64,000 nt of DNA. It comes from Aspergillus flavus. Lineage: Eukaryota; Ascomycota; Eurotiomycetes; Eurotiales; Aspergillaceae. This document shows, in pieces, positions 22,323-34,123 of the stretch. A program made the position numbers and the translations under genes. The stretch's first letter is position 1. The number at the start of each line of letters is the position of its first letter. The notes beneath the pieces were generated by a model that had not been told where the DNA came from, did no database searches, and saw only the letters and a list, made by a program, of their open reading frames with translations. The stretch lies in NCBI RefSeq assembly GCF_009017415.1, contig NC_092406.1, positions 1,178,001 to 1,242,000 of the forward strand. Reading direction: 5' to 3'.

Positions 22323-25300
22323 TCAACGCCCGACGCTGTCTTTACGACGGGAGACCGAGCTTCGCGGGTTAACAGGTGCTTGCGAAGCAGGGATTCCCAA
22401 TTTTGCTTCGCCAATTCTGCGAAGTAACGATTGAAGCGCCATGCGTATTTCAGGGTTCAAGTCGCGGCCGAGGAGATCAACAGATAGCGGATAGAAGGTT
22501 TGGATGTGCTTGTCAAAGCCTTCAGAAGGGAAGTTCGTATATCCTTCCAGCACGTCTACCACTACGGGACGCCAAGCGATCACATTCCGATGTTGCGAAT
22601 CTTCGTCAAGAAGGACAAAACTACGAATTATATCGGCACAGAGTCTAAAGAAAATCGGTTAGTCGAGCATTAGTGAGTTGTGACCAGACACTTACGGAAT
22701 GAGTGCAGCCTCTGTTTCTGCACGGCTATTCCTCCTTTCCTCTCTCTCATCATGGTACATACGGAAAAGGATGTGGACGTAGGTTGCAGCACTTCCACTC
22801 TCCTGCTTGAGAAGGTTTGGCGGCTGCTTCATGAATCCTTGGCGCCAAAGTTGCATGCGCAGTTCTTTGTCCTCGTTGAATTTCTTCGCAAATTGGTAAC
22901 TCTTCTTCAGAAGTCCCATTAGTCGAAGAAGCTCGTGGCTTGGAATCTGTGCATAAACTTTGTCGTTGGAGAAGAGTTCATGGACAGTTTCGATCATGAG
23001 CAATTGAAGGACACAGTTCGTTATGATGCGGTTGAAGTACCGACGACGGGCAGCAGTGACCGCAGCTGGCTGTTGCTGTACCTCGGCCTGAGTCCTATAG
23101 TCTTCTAGCTCAGAGTTGGCAGCCGTAGGCATGTCCCCTTCCTCATGCTCATGTGCCACATTTTGCAATCCATTAGTCTTCGAAGAATCGGTAAGACTTT
23201 CCCGTGCTGAGGATGGTTCAGCAGTCTCGTGTGTACCTCCCTCGTTGCTTGCGACTTCCCCGTTAATGGATTTGTGCGGTTCGGAAGACTTTGTAGAGAT
23301 AGCTGCTGCTGCGGTAAACAACTCGTACGCAGTGGTCTTGCTGAAAAGCTCCACGAAAGCACCAACCACCTTCTCCCAGTGCTCCTGTTTGAACTTCATA
23401 ACATTCTGCAAGATCAACTGTTGTAAACAGTTGCTGCCAATTCGCGCGATAGTATCGTTCTCTTGACAAATGCATAGTGTAAGGAGCTCCAGTATGCGTC
23501 CTAGCATGTATTCTAACGCGTCGAAGTAATGCGTGAAAAGGGTGATCATGTTTCTCAATGCTTGAATCATCGTAGTGGATAGCCACACGGATAGCTCTTC
23601 ATGGTTAGGTACTTTGGACATCTCCGATTTGGACTGCAATACGACGAAGATAGGATAGAGGAGCTGTCTCCAAAGAACATCCCAGAATTCTTGAGGGTAA
23701 TCGCCACCGTATCTGATCAGCGTTTCGAAAAGGTATGTCAAAGCTCTGGATCTTGTGTTAGCCAAATAATCGCCTGTCAAGGGCAAAGGGAGCTTACCGT
23801 GAGCGAACCTCAAGGTCGTCACCAGTCATCAACACGTCTTGGAACGCAATTAGGATAGGATACCAGAACTGTTCCTCCTTAGATTGGCGGCTAAGTTGCT
23901 TGGCAAGGTTTGTATTTTCATCATGAAATTCTTCAGCTGATGAGCCACGATGAGAGAGAGGACATTCGGGCGATCTGAGCATTTTTGAGACAGTTGACTT
24001 CAAAGTTTCGATAGCCTGTAAGGACTTCTTCTGGAACTTCGAATTCTTAGAGAACTCTGTCAAGCATACGACCAGATCGGGGAAAGCACCCTGTGTGATC
24101 ACAATGCCAAACCGTGTATTATAGATCTGGGTTACATGTTCGAAAGCCATATTCACAATGCCCTCTATGTTTACATTAGCGAATTCCATATAGCAAGCCC
24201 GGGGCATCATCACTTACCATAAGGCTCGCGAGCAGCGACTGTAAAGACGCCAAACATCGTTTTCCAACCAGAGCGAATGTTATCTCCACGGGCTTGAATC
24301 ATCTGGATAAGACATCGCAGAATCATGTCTTTCACGGTTACCGCGTTGCTATTAGCCATGACATGCTCAAATGGCTTGAGGAAATCTTTTTGAAACTTGA
24401 AACCTGGAAGCTCTTCGATCTCCATAAAGCGCATCGACAGCTGACGAAGCGAGTCTAGCGCAAAAAAGACCACCGTTGTGTTGGAGTGGCATCCAACAAG
24501 GTTGAAATGCTGTCCAAGGACTTCCCAGATTTTGGACCATTCTATCCTGACTCTCGTCATGTTATAGTAACTAATCTCAACGAGCTTTTGCAAACTGTAG
24601 GTACGGGGAGAGTCGGTTTGTCCGGAAGACTGTATCTCTTGCCAACTTACTTCACTCAGCGCCCGGATGAAGTCGATGATGGCCTCATGAGAGAGATTGG
24701 CAGTGTTCGTGAAGATTCGATCTACGCCCCTTATCATCTCAGCAGATCGGCTTTCCATTGCAGCTTCGGTGCGGAAGGCCGTGGGGCCATTGATTGATCG
24801 AGGGCGCGGCCGTCTTGATGACTGGAAAGATTTGCGGGAACCCTCTGACGATGCTTGAGGCACAATACGCGCCCGCGAAACGTCGGGCAATGATCCTTCG
24901 TCGACGCCGTCAGTGAGAAGTTGGAGCCGATCCAACTGGCTAACGCATGTGAGGATCTCTCTCCAGGAGCTTTTGAGGTAGTTTCCTTCTGTAAGTGCTA
25001 CATCAAGCAGAGCTTTCAAAGCCTCGACATTCTTCCCCACCATTTCTCTAATGTTGCCCAAGTTCGTGAACTTAGCGAGAGCCGTCACAAATGCAACTCG
25101 TGGAGTTTCCAAGTCGAACGAACAACTAACTCGGATTGCTACCTTCATTCCTTCCATGCACAGTTTAATCATTTCAAGGTTCTGAGTGTCCTGCATTGGA
25201 GCAGATAAGCCGGAAAGGAAAGACATCCAAGTGACATTGAACATAGAACCAACGTGTCGGACAGAGGTAGCAGGAATAAAGCGTGAGAGAGCCTCCCTGA

Positions 25301-28300
25301 CTGCCGTTTTTCGTTGCGCCCGAATCAAACTTCGATAAAGTTGCTCGGTCTTGTTAGCCATCTCTTCAGAGGCCTGAGCGTACTTCTCGCCTTGGATATC
25401 CCTTCCCACTGTTGCAAAGACTTGCCCAGCCCGTGATGCCAACCCACCAGGTGTGCCCGTAGGCATTCCTACATTTGCGGCGTGTTCTCTTTCTGTATCA
25501 AGGACAATTTCATTACCTGCAATCTCGTCGTAAATAGACGTAAGATATTCCTCAGGTAAGTCCTGATTATCATTAATACCCCTGTTGTTTTTAATGAACT
25601 CCTCCTTCGTCATACGACGTCCCTTCATTTTGCTGCTATGCAGGTCTGTGTTAAGCAAGATGACGGAGTAGGCAAGAACGTAAGCCGTGTCAGCATTTGC
25701 GAAAGCATTCGGATTTTGGGTTGTGTAGCGCTCTGCAAACTTGAGCATGAAACGATCAATCTTCTGTGCCTCTCCAGGAAGACGGAAATTTTGCAGGAAG
25801 CCACGAAGAGCATCAACGAAGCGCCGCTTCGTGAAATCCATCATGTCAACAAACGCATGCATGATAGCAATGTTCTCAGCTTCACCTTCACCAAGGTATT
25901 CTCCTACCATAGCCTTGTCTAGCCGGTCATTACGGTATAACAAGGACGCAATCTCGGCGGGATCGGACTTGATGAAACCTTCTTGTATGAATAGCTTGAT
26001 GCCACGCTTAGGTTTGAAATTGAACTGCTGGACAGCATTCATGAGTGCAATCTTTCTTTGCTTGACTTTCTCCATCTGGCTTGGATCGTCTTCTGCCACT
26101 GGTGTTGACCGACCAGTGCTACCCTCGGTAGCATCGACCCTTGGGGATGAAAGGAATGCGCCGGCATTTGTATCCAATGATTCTCTCGAATTATCAATGG
26201 ATTTGTGAGACGTGATATTAGTGACAGCCTGATCGGCCATACGCTGTGAGGCCCAGTTGTCTAACGATTGCAGTATTTCGACCAAAGATTCGACAGATTG
26301 GTATTTGAGGGTATACTCAGAAGGAACGCCCTGCAGATTAGGCTGTTGAATGTTGGATACATTCGCGGTAGTAAGAGTCGGAGGTAAAGTACCACGCTGG
26401 TGCCACTCAAGACCTAAACGAGAGATCTTAACATGGTGCTCCTGGAACTGATGCTGCTGGGCTGCGGTAATGGAGACCGGTACGCTGGCGTACCGAGAAA
26501 GCTGTTCGATGATATTTTGGAAGATGTTCTCCAGTGCGGTCCTGTCACAGTCATAATTGAGATATATCTCAACTAGTGCACGCGGGTCGTCCGCCAATCT
26601 TTCCAGAATTTCCATAAAATACTGCTTTTGAAAAGCGGGTGCGTTTCGCTTCTCAAGTATAGCTAGATAGATCTCTTTCAAGAACACCTCAAGTTCTTTC
26701 TTCATCATCACTCTCATATGCTTAAGCATAAGCCAGAAAATCTCACAGCACACCTCGAAAACTCTGGGCACTGAGCTCGAGCCATTTCGGCTAAGACTTA
26801 GGCAAAGGTGAGGCCGAACAGCTTGTAGAAGAGTCATCGCATCCGAGCTGTTGGAGCTTTGCCTGATCGTCAATAAAGGGGACGTGAAAACGGTAATGTG
26901 GGTGTTGATTAGGTAGTGAATATGGTGCAGGGACAACAGTTTTGATCTCATGTTTTGAGACTTCAAATCCTGCTGTTGTTCGTGGCTCAGAATCTTGTGA
27001 CTCAGCTTGCATAGAGCCCGGAAAACCAGGAAAGCATCTTTAACATATACTTCGTCTTCATCATCATCTAAGCCTTCACCATCTTCTCTTTCCTCCCCTG
27101 AAATTGATAAGGACCTCACTGGGGTCTGGCGGGCCTTGGCGCGCGTAACTGTTGTTGGAGCATTGTCATTCACAGATGTGATATCTTTGTTCGACTCGAA
27201 ACTTTGCAATGTCAACTTCTCGGTAGGCTCCTTAGCAACGGGTTGATCCGGGACGGCAGCAGAGGCAACGTCAGACCCTTGGTCTTCCTCATTAGTTTGA
27301 GGGTTTTCCGCAGGATCCAGGGTTACAGTGTCAGAAGAGGACCCCTGTGCCTTTTCGCCATCACGTATGTGTAGTTCTTTCAATTCAAGCCTTACACGAA
27401 CACGGTCAAAGACTGTGCTGACCATCTGAGTCAAGGATCCCTGGGCAATCTGCTGGTTTTGACTGGACTTAGAGTAGATGAAAATATTGTATATCTGGCG
27501 GACAGCTTTAAGGAGACCAGCTCCGTGAACCACAATTTTGTCATTCAGAACTGCCGCAAGGAGTGATTTTAGGATTTGTTGTTGGACCTCGTTGGGCGTG
27601 GCTTCGTTCTCGAAACAGTCGCAGATCGCATCGATAGCTCGTTCAATCAGCGGTGGCTGTTCTTGCGTGGGTTCGGTTTGGGAGGTATTGCCGTCATGAG
27701 CACTGGGGAAAGCGAAGTATGAATAGGTGATAAGTTTCCCGATGCAATCGAGTGCTGTTACTTGCAGAGGAACGCTAAGAGTCTTGGTTGCAAGAAGTAA
27801 AGGGCGAAAGATAACTTCCGGATCTATGGGTTGGCCATCCGATTGCTTGACGTTCGCAATCGCACTCTTCACAGCGTCCTCTAATTCTTTGGTCCTCCGG
27901 GCCTCTCGAGATGCGCCAATTGTGTCAAGAGCTGTTACAATGAAGACAGTGGAGCTAACGGGAACTGAACGGTGTGTCGCAAATGTAGCAGTCGTTGACC
28001 TCGAATCTGAGCGCACGCGAGGGTCCGGAACAGGTACATCTTGGGGCGGTACAGAGTCTCTATCTGGATTCTCGGCGGGAGAACCCTGTTCGGGACTAAC
28101 TTCCTGGCTACCATCTTGGGTGTTGTCTGTGTTTTCATCCTTGGCCTCCGACTGGAGCGATGGCTTATCTTCGGGTGCTGGGGGCTCGACAGCGTCCTTC
28201 GAAGGGTCTGAAGATGTTTCTATAGGCTCAGTAGGTTCAATAGAGTCCAATTCGCTTTGTACTTCCTTGTGACCTTGTGAATCATTGACATCGATCTTTT

Positions 28301-28463
28301 GGCGTTCCATATCCTGGGGGAGCGTGGGCTTGTCCTCTTCGACAGCATCGGAGGCGTCGGAGTGCGTGGAAACATCTACCCCATGCTCTTTGTTGTCTGC
28401 CTGCGACAGAGCCGGAGGTGTCTGGGTTGGCTCATTCGCAGAGCCATTTTCAACTTCCGCCAT
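22323..28463 (-). CDS. sec7: Arf guanine-nucleotide exchange factor Sec7
   Basis: Four exons: 28463-24218, 24164-23798, 23745-22696 and 22644-22323, giving 1994 residues (yeast Sec7 has 2009). It activates Arf1 at the late Golgi/TGN for vesicle formation; the Aspergillus nidulans orthologue is HypB. The first 170 residues are low-complexity and acidic. An N-terminal DCB region follows (from FIVTALDTIGASREARR), then an HUS region around residues 480-650 (ISGEEREDGEG precedes it). The catalytic Sec7 domain lies at about residues 805-1000, with the glutamic finger in FRLPGEAQKIDR and the AYSVILLNTDLHSSKMKGR block. Long HDS repeats fill the rest. Intron donors are all GTAAG and phases close. The final exon ends in SSVSRRKDSVGR. 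The gene is divergent from the pyruvate dehydrogenase E2 gene. Confidence 0.95.
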
Positions 28464-28887
28464 TTATGCGAGACTCCGTCCGGAGCAATCCAAATAAGGC
28501 ATATGAGGGGTCCACATGGAAAAGTAAATGTAGGACTAGAAGCAGTGAGGAGAAGAACACTCCATACTAGGCCAACCCGCTAGTGGAACTGATGCGTGTC
28601 TTCTCCGGCGGACGGGGATAATCTACGGACGCCGATTCGTGCCAGGTACGCGACGGAGACCTGCTTACAACTTACCTAAGCAGGACACCGGCGGCACCCG
28701 GCGACACTATTCCGATCTCTCACCGGGAAGCTCAACAGAAAAGTTCCTAGAGCTGCACTCCTCAACTCTTTGATACCGGGCCCTTCCACCTGCCAGATAT
28801 ACCTCTCGCCCGCCCTTCCATCCTCTCTCCTCTCTTTGTCGCATCCCGGGCCCTTTCATTGTATCATACTCACAGCATTCAGGCACC
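28464..28887. promoter_or_regulatory. Divergent intergenic region, sec7/PDH E2
   Basis: 424 bases between divergent start codons, rich in CT on the E2 side (28795-28860). No specific sites could be assigned. Confidence 0.5.
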
Positions 28888-30555
28888 ATGGTCGCCAGTG
28901 CTGTCAGGATGCGCACTCCCAGCGCCATGCTCATCAAAGGCGCCTCCTCCCTGAGGAGGCCGCAGGTTATGCACAGATTCAAGGATGCTGTTCAGTATGT
29001 TATAGCCTGCGCTTGGACTCTCAAATTTCATATTCAGAATGGCTGACGTTGCTATCCCTATTTTCAGACCCCAATTGCCCGCCTTCGCTGCCCTTTCCCG
29101 CTACTATGCCTCCAAGTGTACGCCCGTCCAGTTTTTATCCTTCTTATCTTCATAGTGCAGTCGTCCAATTCTAACATGTCGAGTTGCAGCCTTCCCCCCT
29201 CACACTATCATTAGCATGCCTGCTTTGTCGCCAACAATGCTTGCTGGAAACATCGGTGCCTGGCAGAAGAAGCCCGGCGATTCCCTGCAGCCCGGAGATG
29301 TTTTGGTCGAGATTGAGACCGATAAGGCACAGATGGATTTCGAGTTCCAAGAAGAAGGTGTCTTGGCTAAAGTTCTGAAGGAAACTGGTGAGAAGGAGGT
29401 TGCTGTCGGCTCCGTATGTGCTGCGATGCAAATTTTCAGTGTCCCGTATTGTTGCATTTACTAATTGCGCGTCAACAGCCTATCGCCGTCCTCGTTGAAG
29501 AGGGCACTGATGTTTCGTCGTTCGAGTCGTTCACCGCTGAGGATGCCGGTGGTGACAAGGGTGCTGCCCCAGCTCAGGAGAGCAAGGAAGAATCCAAGGG
29601 TGCTGCTGATGCTGCTCCCGCTTCTACACCGGCTCCCGAGCCTGCTGCTCAGGAGCCCGAGACCTCGGGTGAGAAGCTTCAGCCCAGTCTCGACCGTGAG
29701 CCTACTATCAGCCCTGCTGCCAAGGCTCTTGCTCTGGAGAAGGGTGTGCCAATCAAGGCCCTTAAGGGCACTGGCCGAGGCGGTCAGATCACCAAGGAGG
29801 ATGTTGAGAAGTACAAGCCCAGCGCTTCTGCCGCTGCTGGCCCTACCTATGAGGATATCCCTCTTACATCCATGCGCAAGACTATTGCCAGCCGCCTTCA
29901 GCAATCCACCAGAGAGAACCCCCACTTCTTCGTCTCAACTACTCTGTCTGTCACTAAGCTTCTGAAGCTCCGCCAGGCCCTTAACGCCTCTGCCGATGGC
30001 AAGTACAAGCTTTCCGTCAATGACTTCCTTGTCAAGGCTTGTGCTGCGGCTCTTCAGAAGGTGCCGGCTGTCAACTCCAGCTGGCACGAGGAGAACGGCC
30101 AGGTAGTCATCCGCCAGCACAAGAATGCCGACATCAGTGTTGCCGTTGCCACTCCTGCTGGACTGATCACCCCTGTTGTGAAGAACGTCCAGGGTCTCGG
30201 CCTCTCCAGCATCTCTAACTCTATCAAGGACCTTGGTAAGCGTGCTCGCGACAACAAGCTTAAGCCGGAGGAGTACCAGGGTGGTACTTTCACCATCAGC
30301 AACATGGGAATGAACCCTGCCGTTGAGCGGTTCACTGCTGTTATCAACCCCCCTCAGGCTGGTATCCTGGCTGTTGGCACCACCCGCAAGGTTGCCGTCC
30401 CTGTTGAGACTGAGAACGGTACCGAGGTTGAGTGGGACGACCAGATCATTGTGACTGGCAGCTTTGACCACAAGGTTGTCGATGGTGCCGTTGGTGCTGA
30501 ATGGATTAAGGAGCTGAAGAAGGTTGTTGAGAACCCCTTGGAGCTGCTGCTCTAA
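28888..30555 (+). CDS. Pyruvate dehydrogenase E2, dihydrolipoamide acetyltransferase
   Basis: Four exons: 28888-28994, 29068-29117, 29190-29413 and 29479-30555, giving 485 residues. It forms the core of mitochondrial pyruvate dehydrogenase and transfers acetyl from lipoyl to CoA. A basic, Ser/Arg-rich N-terminus ([19 protein letters not shown]) fits a mitochondrial presequence. One lipoyl domain starts at MPALSPTM, with the lipoylated lysine in ETDKAQM at about residue 98. An Ala/Pro-rich linker follows, then the E1/E3-binding domain ([26 protein letters not shown]). The catalytic acyltransferase domain ends with DHKVVDGA, whose histidine (about 458) is catalytic. Codons are strongly biased to C- or T-ending, as in highly expressed genes. 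It is divergent from sec7. Yeast name is Lat1. Confidence 0.95.
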
Positions 30556-31260
30556 GCTCCATCTGGTCTGTTTGGGATTCCATAATGCCAGATGTATTAC
30601 CTATCTACGACCGGAGTTCCTTTTGGCATTGTTTTAATATGTATTAAAAATCATTCTAGTGTTTTTTGACCGTAATAGGTCTGTCAAGTACAGTGCATCA
30701 GATCTAAATCCATTTCTTATGTTCCTTTAGAATTCTATTCCCGGGTCAAGTCCGTGTTTAGGCCGCTGTCGACTGCAGAGGCGACTGATTGAAAAATGTT
30801 TCTCAGCCCAGTACCAATTGTTGGCCGCTAACCATGTTCCAATTTTAATTTAATTTCTTCGGGCTTGATTCTGAACGAGGGCCAAGCCTTTTTCTTTACA
30901 GTCGAGACTCGAATGTTACCATGGTGGGTCTTGGCAGTGCTCCAACTCCACCGGCTGATCAGTGACGTGATGTCATTCTTTCACGGCCGCTCCTGCGCCC
31001 TGGCATTCGTATAAATCCATGCATGCGTCTTCTCAAAACTTTACCTCACTTCCATTTAACAGTGCCTTTAAAGTCTCATTCTCAGTTCCCCCCTCGATCA
31101 GAATCCCTCTCTTTTTACTTTTTCAGGTAGGATGCCGTGTCCTCAACAATCCATAATAGATTTCATGTTACCACCCCACTAGCCATGCTTTCGCCGAACT
31201 AACTGTCGCAGACCATAAATACATAACCTTCCAATCTTCAGTCTACGTGACGCCTCAAAC
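30556..31260. other. Intergenic region with promoter of the OM14-like gene
   Basis: About 700 bases. The left part is the E2 3' UTR. Near the right end is a near-palindrome TGACGTGATGTCA (30963-30975), resembling an ATF/CREB-type site, and 35 bases later TATAAAT (31010-31016), followed by CT-rich sequence. Assignment of the palindrome to a bZIP factor is inference. Confidence 0.5.
31010..31016 (+). promoter_or_regulatory. TATA box upstream of the OM14-like gene
   Basis: TATAAAT is followed by CT-rich leader sequence. It lies 245 bases before the start codon, allowing a leader of about 200 bases. Confidence 0.5.
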
Positions 31261-31967
31261 ATGTCTTATGCTGAAGTAGCTGCCAAGGGCCCGGAGCAAT
31301 CTGCAGAGGAGGTACGTGACATCCCTACCCATACCTTCTTTGTCCCCAATAAACTCGCACTTATTGGTATCAGAACTAACACCCCGGTTAGGCGTAAGTC
31401 GACGCAAGGCCTGTCTATAAGACTATATATCAGAATGTCCCTCTGACTAATTGAAATATAGCCGTGCCCCGAGCGTTGGTGGGATCTATAAGGATGAATC
31501 CGAGAGCACCGCCTCGTTAGTCGACGTAGATTCACAACACGTCACCGTCGTGGACTCGAATTTCCTGGATCAAGACATCAAGACCACTACTCAAGCCGAG
31601 CGGATAGAGCAGGAAGAGTCCGAGGAAAATAAGAAAGCGAAGGAAGAGCGGAAAGCTAAGGCCAAGGCCAAGGCTAAGGCTTCTGGCGTATGCCGCAACT
31701 CGGATAATCCGGTCTATATCGGCAATGCTGTGCTCCTGAGCTTAGTGGGCGCAGGGCTGGGGTTCGGTGCATACCGGAAACATGCTCAAGGCAAACTCTC
31801 CTGGGAGCTGATCGGACTCTGGTCCGGAGCTGTTGGAGCATTTGGTGCGGTTGATTATTTTGTCAGCAAGTAAGTCTGTCGGTGTGCTCAATGTCAACCT
31901 TTAAGCCCCTTTGCTAATGTCTAAATCTATCAGGTGGTTTCTTCAAAACAAGTACCCTCCCAAATAG
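31261..31967 (+). CDS. OM14-like mitochondrial outer-membrane protein
   Basis: Proposed exons: 31261-31311, 31392-31393 (2 nt), 31462-31869 and 31934-31967, giving 164 residues. Features in order are the start MSYAEVAAKG, an acidic serine-rich region, a Lys/Glu/Ala-rich helix (KAKEERKAKAKAKAKA), then two hydrophobic segments (PVYIGNAVLLSLVGAGLGFG and ELIGLWSGAVGAFGAVDYF) and a basic tail WFLQNKYPPK. This matches the C-terminal domain of yeast OM14, an outer mitochondrial membrane protein proposed as a receptor for ribosome-nascent chain complexes. The 2-nt exon GC is needed. Joining the first donor (GTACGT) straight to the last acceptor (ATATAG) gives a frameshift and a stop within ten codons. 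Retaining either intervening piece also fails. Both flanking introns (80 and 68 nt) have good donors and CTAAC/CTAAT branch points. A sequencing error or different N-terminus is the alternative. Confidence 0.75.
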
Positions 31968-32634
31968 ATAGCGGGTATCGCTGATCGTGGCGTTCAGTCT
32001 CGGAGCCTATCTCTATATGATTGTTTTTGATTGTCATATATTTCATCATAGCTCTGTTACCCACACTTCCCAAGGGCTGGAGTCGGCGCGGTGATGGTTT
32101 TTATTGTTGTATCAGTATTTCATAATGGCATACCCTTCTCGTTGAGCATCGTCGATGTCCATTATATAATTGAACCGGCCAAAGTATATCGCAAGTAATT
32201 GAGCCTTAAATACAATACAACCAAGTCAATCATGAGTCATGGTATAACTTGTCAAGTCTTAGTCAGATAAGTAGTTAGCTAGGCACTATTAAAGTGCAAA
32301 TGTCAATTTGTAGCTGAGTACTGCTAGTAAACAATGACGATGAAAATAGTTGGACATGCTAAAAAAAAGCAGCGCGGGGAGGCGGTCAGCGGCGTCAGAA
32401 TTGTGCTGCAAGAACATGTGGCCTCGGCCGGCATTAGCTACAAGACCGTAGTAAAGGTACAAACAAGCATAACACTCACATCGCTGTTCCCCCAAAGCCA
32501 TATATTAGTGATATTTACTCTGCGCATTACAATCAAGGTTCCCCTACAGTGGCGGACTCTTTCATATACTTTCCGACTTCCTCGTCTACTGTGTTTACAT
32601 GCAGAGTGCCCAGTAACGGAGTTGCCTGTGGAAA
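31968..32634. other. Intergenic, no gene recognised
   Basis: About 670 bases between the OM14-like gene and bos1, presumably 3' UTR plus the bos1 promoter. No feature was assigned. Confidence 0.5.
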
Positions 32635-33636
32635 ATGGTATTATTCGTGCTGACGTCTGGTCATGGAATTGTGACTAACAGGTGTAATCTGCACAGAACT
32701 CTCTTTTTAATTCGGCCCTGAAGCAGTCCTCTGCTATCCGTCGAGATCTGGACACATTCGCGCAGTCACCTGCCACATCCTCGCCCGCATTACAAGGTAC
32801 TGACTGAACTCTTGCTCTACAAAGATAAACAAGTACGGGCCTTTAGTTGCGATGGAAACTTATGCAAGACCATAGGCCAGATCGCAGCTTCACTTGCTTC
32901 CTTATCACGCACCGTCGATGACTACTCAGCTCTATCGAAGAAAGAGTTGATACCCGAAAAACAACAAAAGGCGTTTGAGAGAGTAAAGTAGGCAACTATA
33001 GCCGACTTGATCATCGAGACAGGCTGACTGAGGCATGGTTCTGCAGTAATTTTCGGTCGGAGCTAGCAGATTACCGACTGCATTTCGATAGGCTACGCAA
33101 AGAACGAGAGGATGCCGTAAGTTTTTGAGAATTGTTGGGATTATGCCAACCATGCTTTTCGCTGATTTTGATGATCTTGGACATCATAGCAATCCGTGAC
33201 AAACCGTAATGAACTACTTGGTCGACGTCCACATCACACAGCGACACCCGAGAACCCATACGCCCAATCTTCCCTTCCTCAGTCGTCGGCCTTCGCTCCA
33301 TCTTCGTCCCGCGGGGGGCTCAGTTTCGGCGCTTCACCCGCAGATTACAACCGTGAGACTCATGCGCTTCGCGAGCAATCTTTCTTGGCCAACACGAGCA
33401 TACAGCTTGATGAATTCCTCGACCGGGGACGTGCTGTACTAGTGGATCTTGGGCAGCAGCGAGAGGTGTTGAAGGGAACGCAGCGTCGGCTGTATAGTGT
33501 CGCTAATACCCTGGGAGTCAGCGGTGAAACCATCCGAAAAGTGGAGCGACGGGCAAAGCAGGATAAGTGGATTTTCTGGGGTGGGGTCCTCATATTCTTC
33601 CTCTTTTGCTGGGCTGTATTACACTTTTTGAGATAG
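32635..33636 (+). CDS. bos1: Golgi SNARE Bos1 (membrin family)
   Basis: Exons: 32635-32637 (ATG only), 32697-32796, 32876-32987, 33047-33116 and 33190-33636, giving 243 residues (yeast Bos1 has 244). It is a Qb-SNARE for ER-to-Golgi vesicle fusion. The N-terminal Habc-like helix reads NSLFNSALKQSSAIRRDL. The SNARE helix has ETHALREQSFLANTSIQLDEFLD and TLGVSGETIRKVERRAKQDK. A single C-terminal membrane anchor (WIFWGGVLIFFLFCWAVLHFL) leaves one residue in the lumen. No in-frame ATG exists in the second exon, so the start must come from upstream. ATG directly followed by the donor GTATTA, with a CTAAC branch and CACAG acceptor, restores MNSLFN, matching yeast MNALYN. The GTATTA donor is weak, which lowers certainty for the first exon only. 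Confidence 0.87.
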
Positions 33637-34123
33637 TCTATGATTTTTTTTGTTGACTGTCGGTATGGATTCTCTGGATGTTGCTTGGGTATGTTTCGCA
33701 AGCGCAGGTGTTCGGATTGCATTATGATATCATTCTATGCTCTTTTTATATTTTCTTTTTGTAACTATATGCCATTGAGGCCAATTGAAGGCTACATGGC
33801 CATGAATTTGGGGGACTGTTCAAGTTGAGACAGAACAAATATAATATACAAATTATACGAGGGTTGACGCCGGTCCCCATGTGAAGTGACGAATGATTCC
33901 GAGTCAGCCGTGCGTGGGGAAAGAATCGGAAACGGATCGGTTTAGCCGCCAACAAACCAAATTCGTTAGTGAATTCCTTCTCACCGGCAACCAACGGCCG
34001 CCGATTCCTCTTCCCTTTCTTTCTTTCTCTCCTTTCTCATCCTCTTTTCTTTTCTCTTTCCACCTCACCTTTCCATTTCTCCCAGATAGAATTCTTTCTA
34101 TCCTTTCCTACACATCATTCACA
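33637..34123. promoter_or_regulatory. Intergenic region with pyrimidine-rich mdhA leader
   Basis: About 490 bases. The stretch from about 34008 to 34085 is almost pure C/T (ttccctttctttctttctctcc and on), the usual core-promoter or leader signature of highly expressed fungal genes, and ends 40 bases before the malate dehydrogenase start. Confidence 0.55.

Noticed and set aside
27727..28272. 181-codon frame opposite the N-terminus of Sec7
   Set aside because: Ser/Gly-rich antisense shadow of the low-complexity Sec7 N-terminus.
29461..30471. Antisense frames opposite pyruvate dehydrogenase E2
   Set aside because: Same cause: biased codons of a highly expressed gene create open frames on the other strand.
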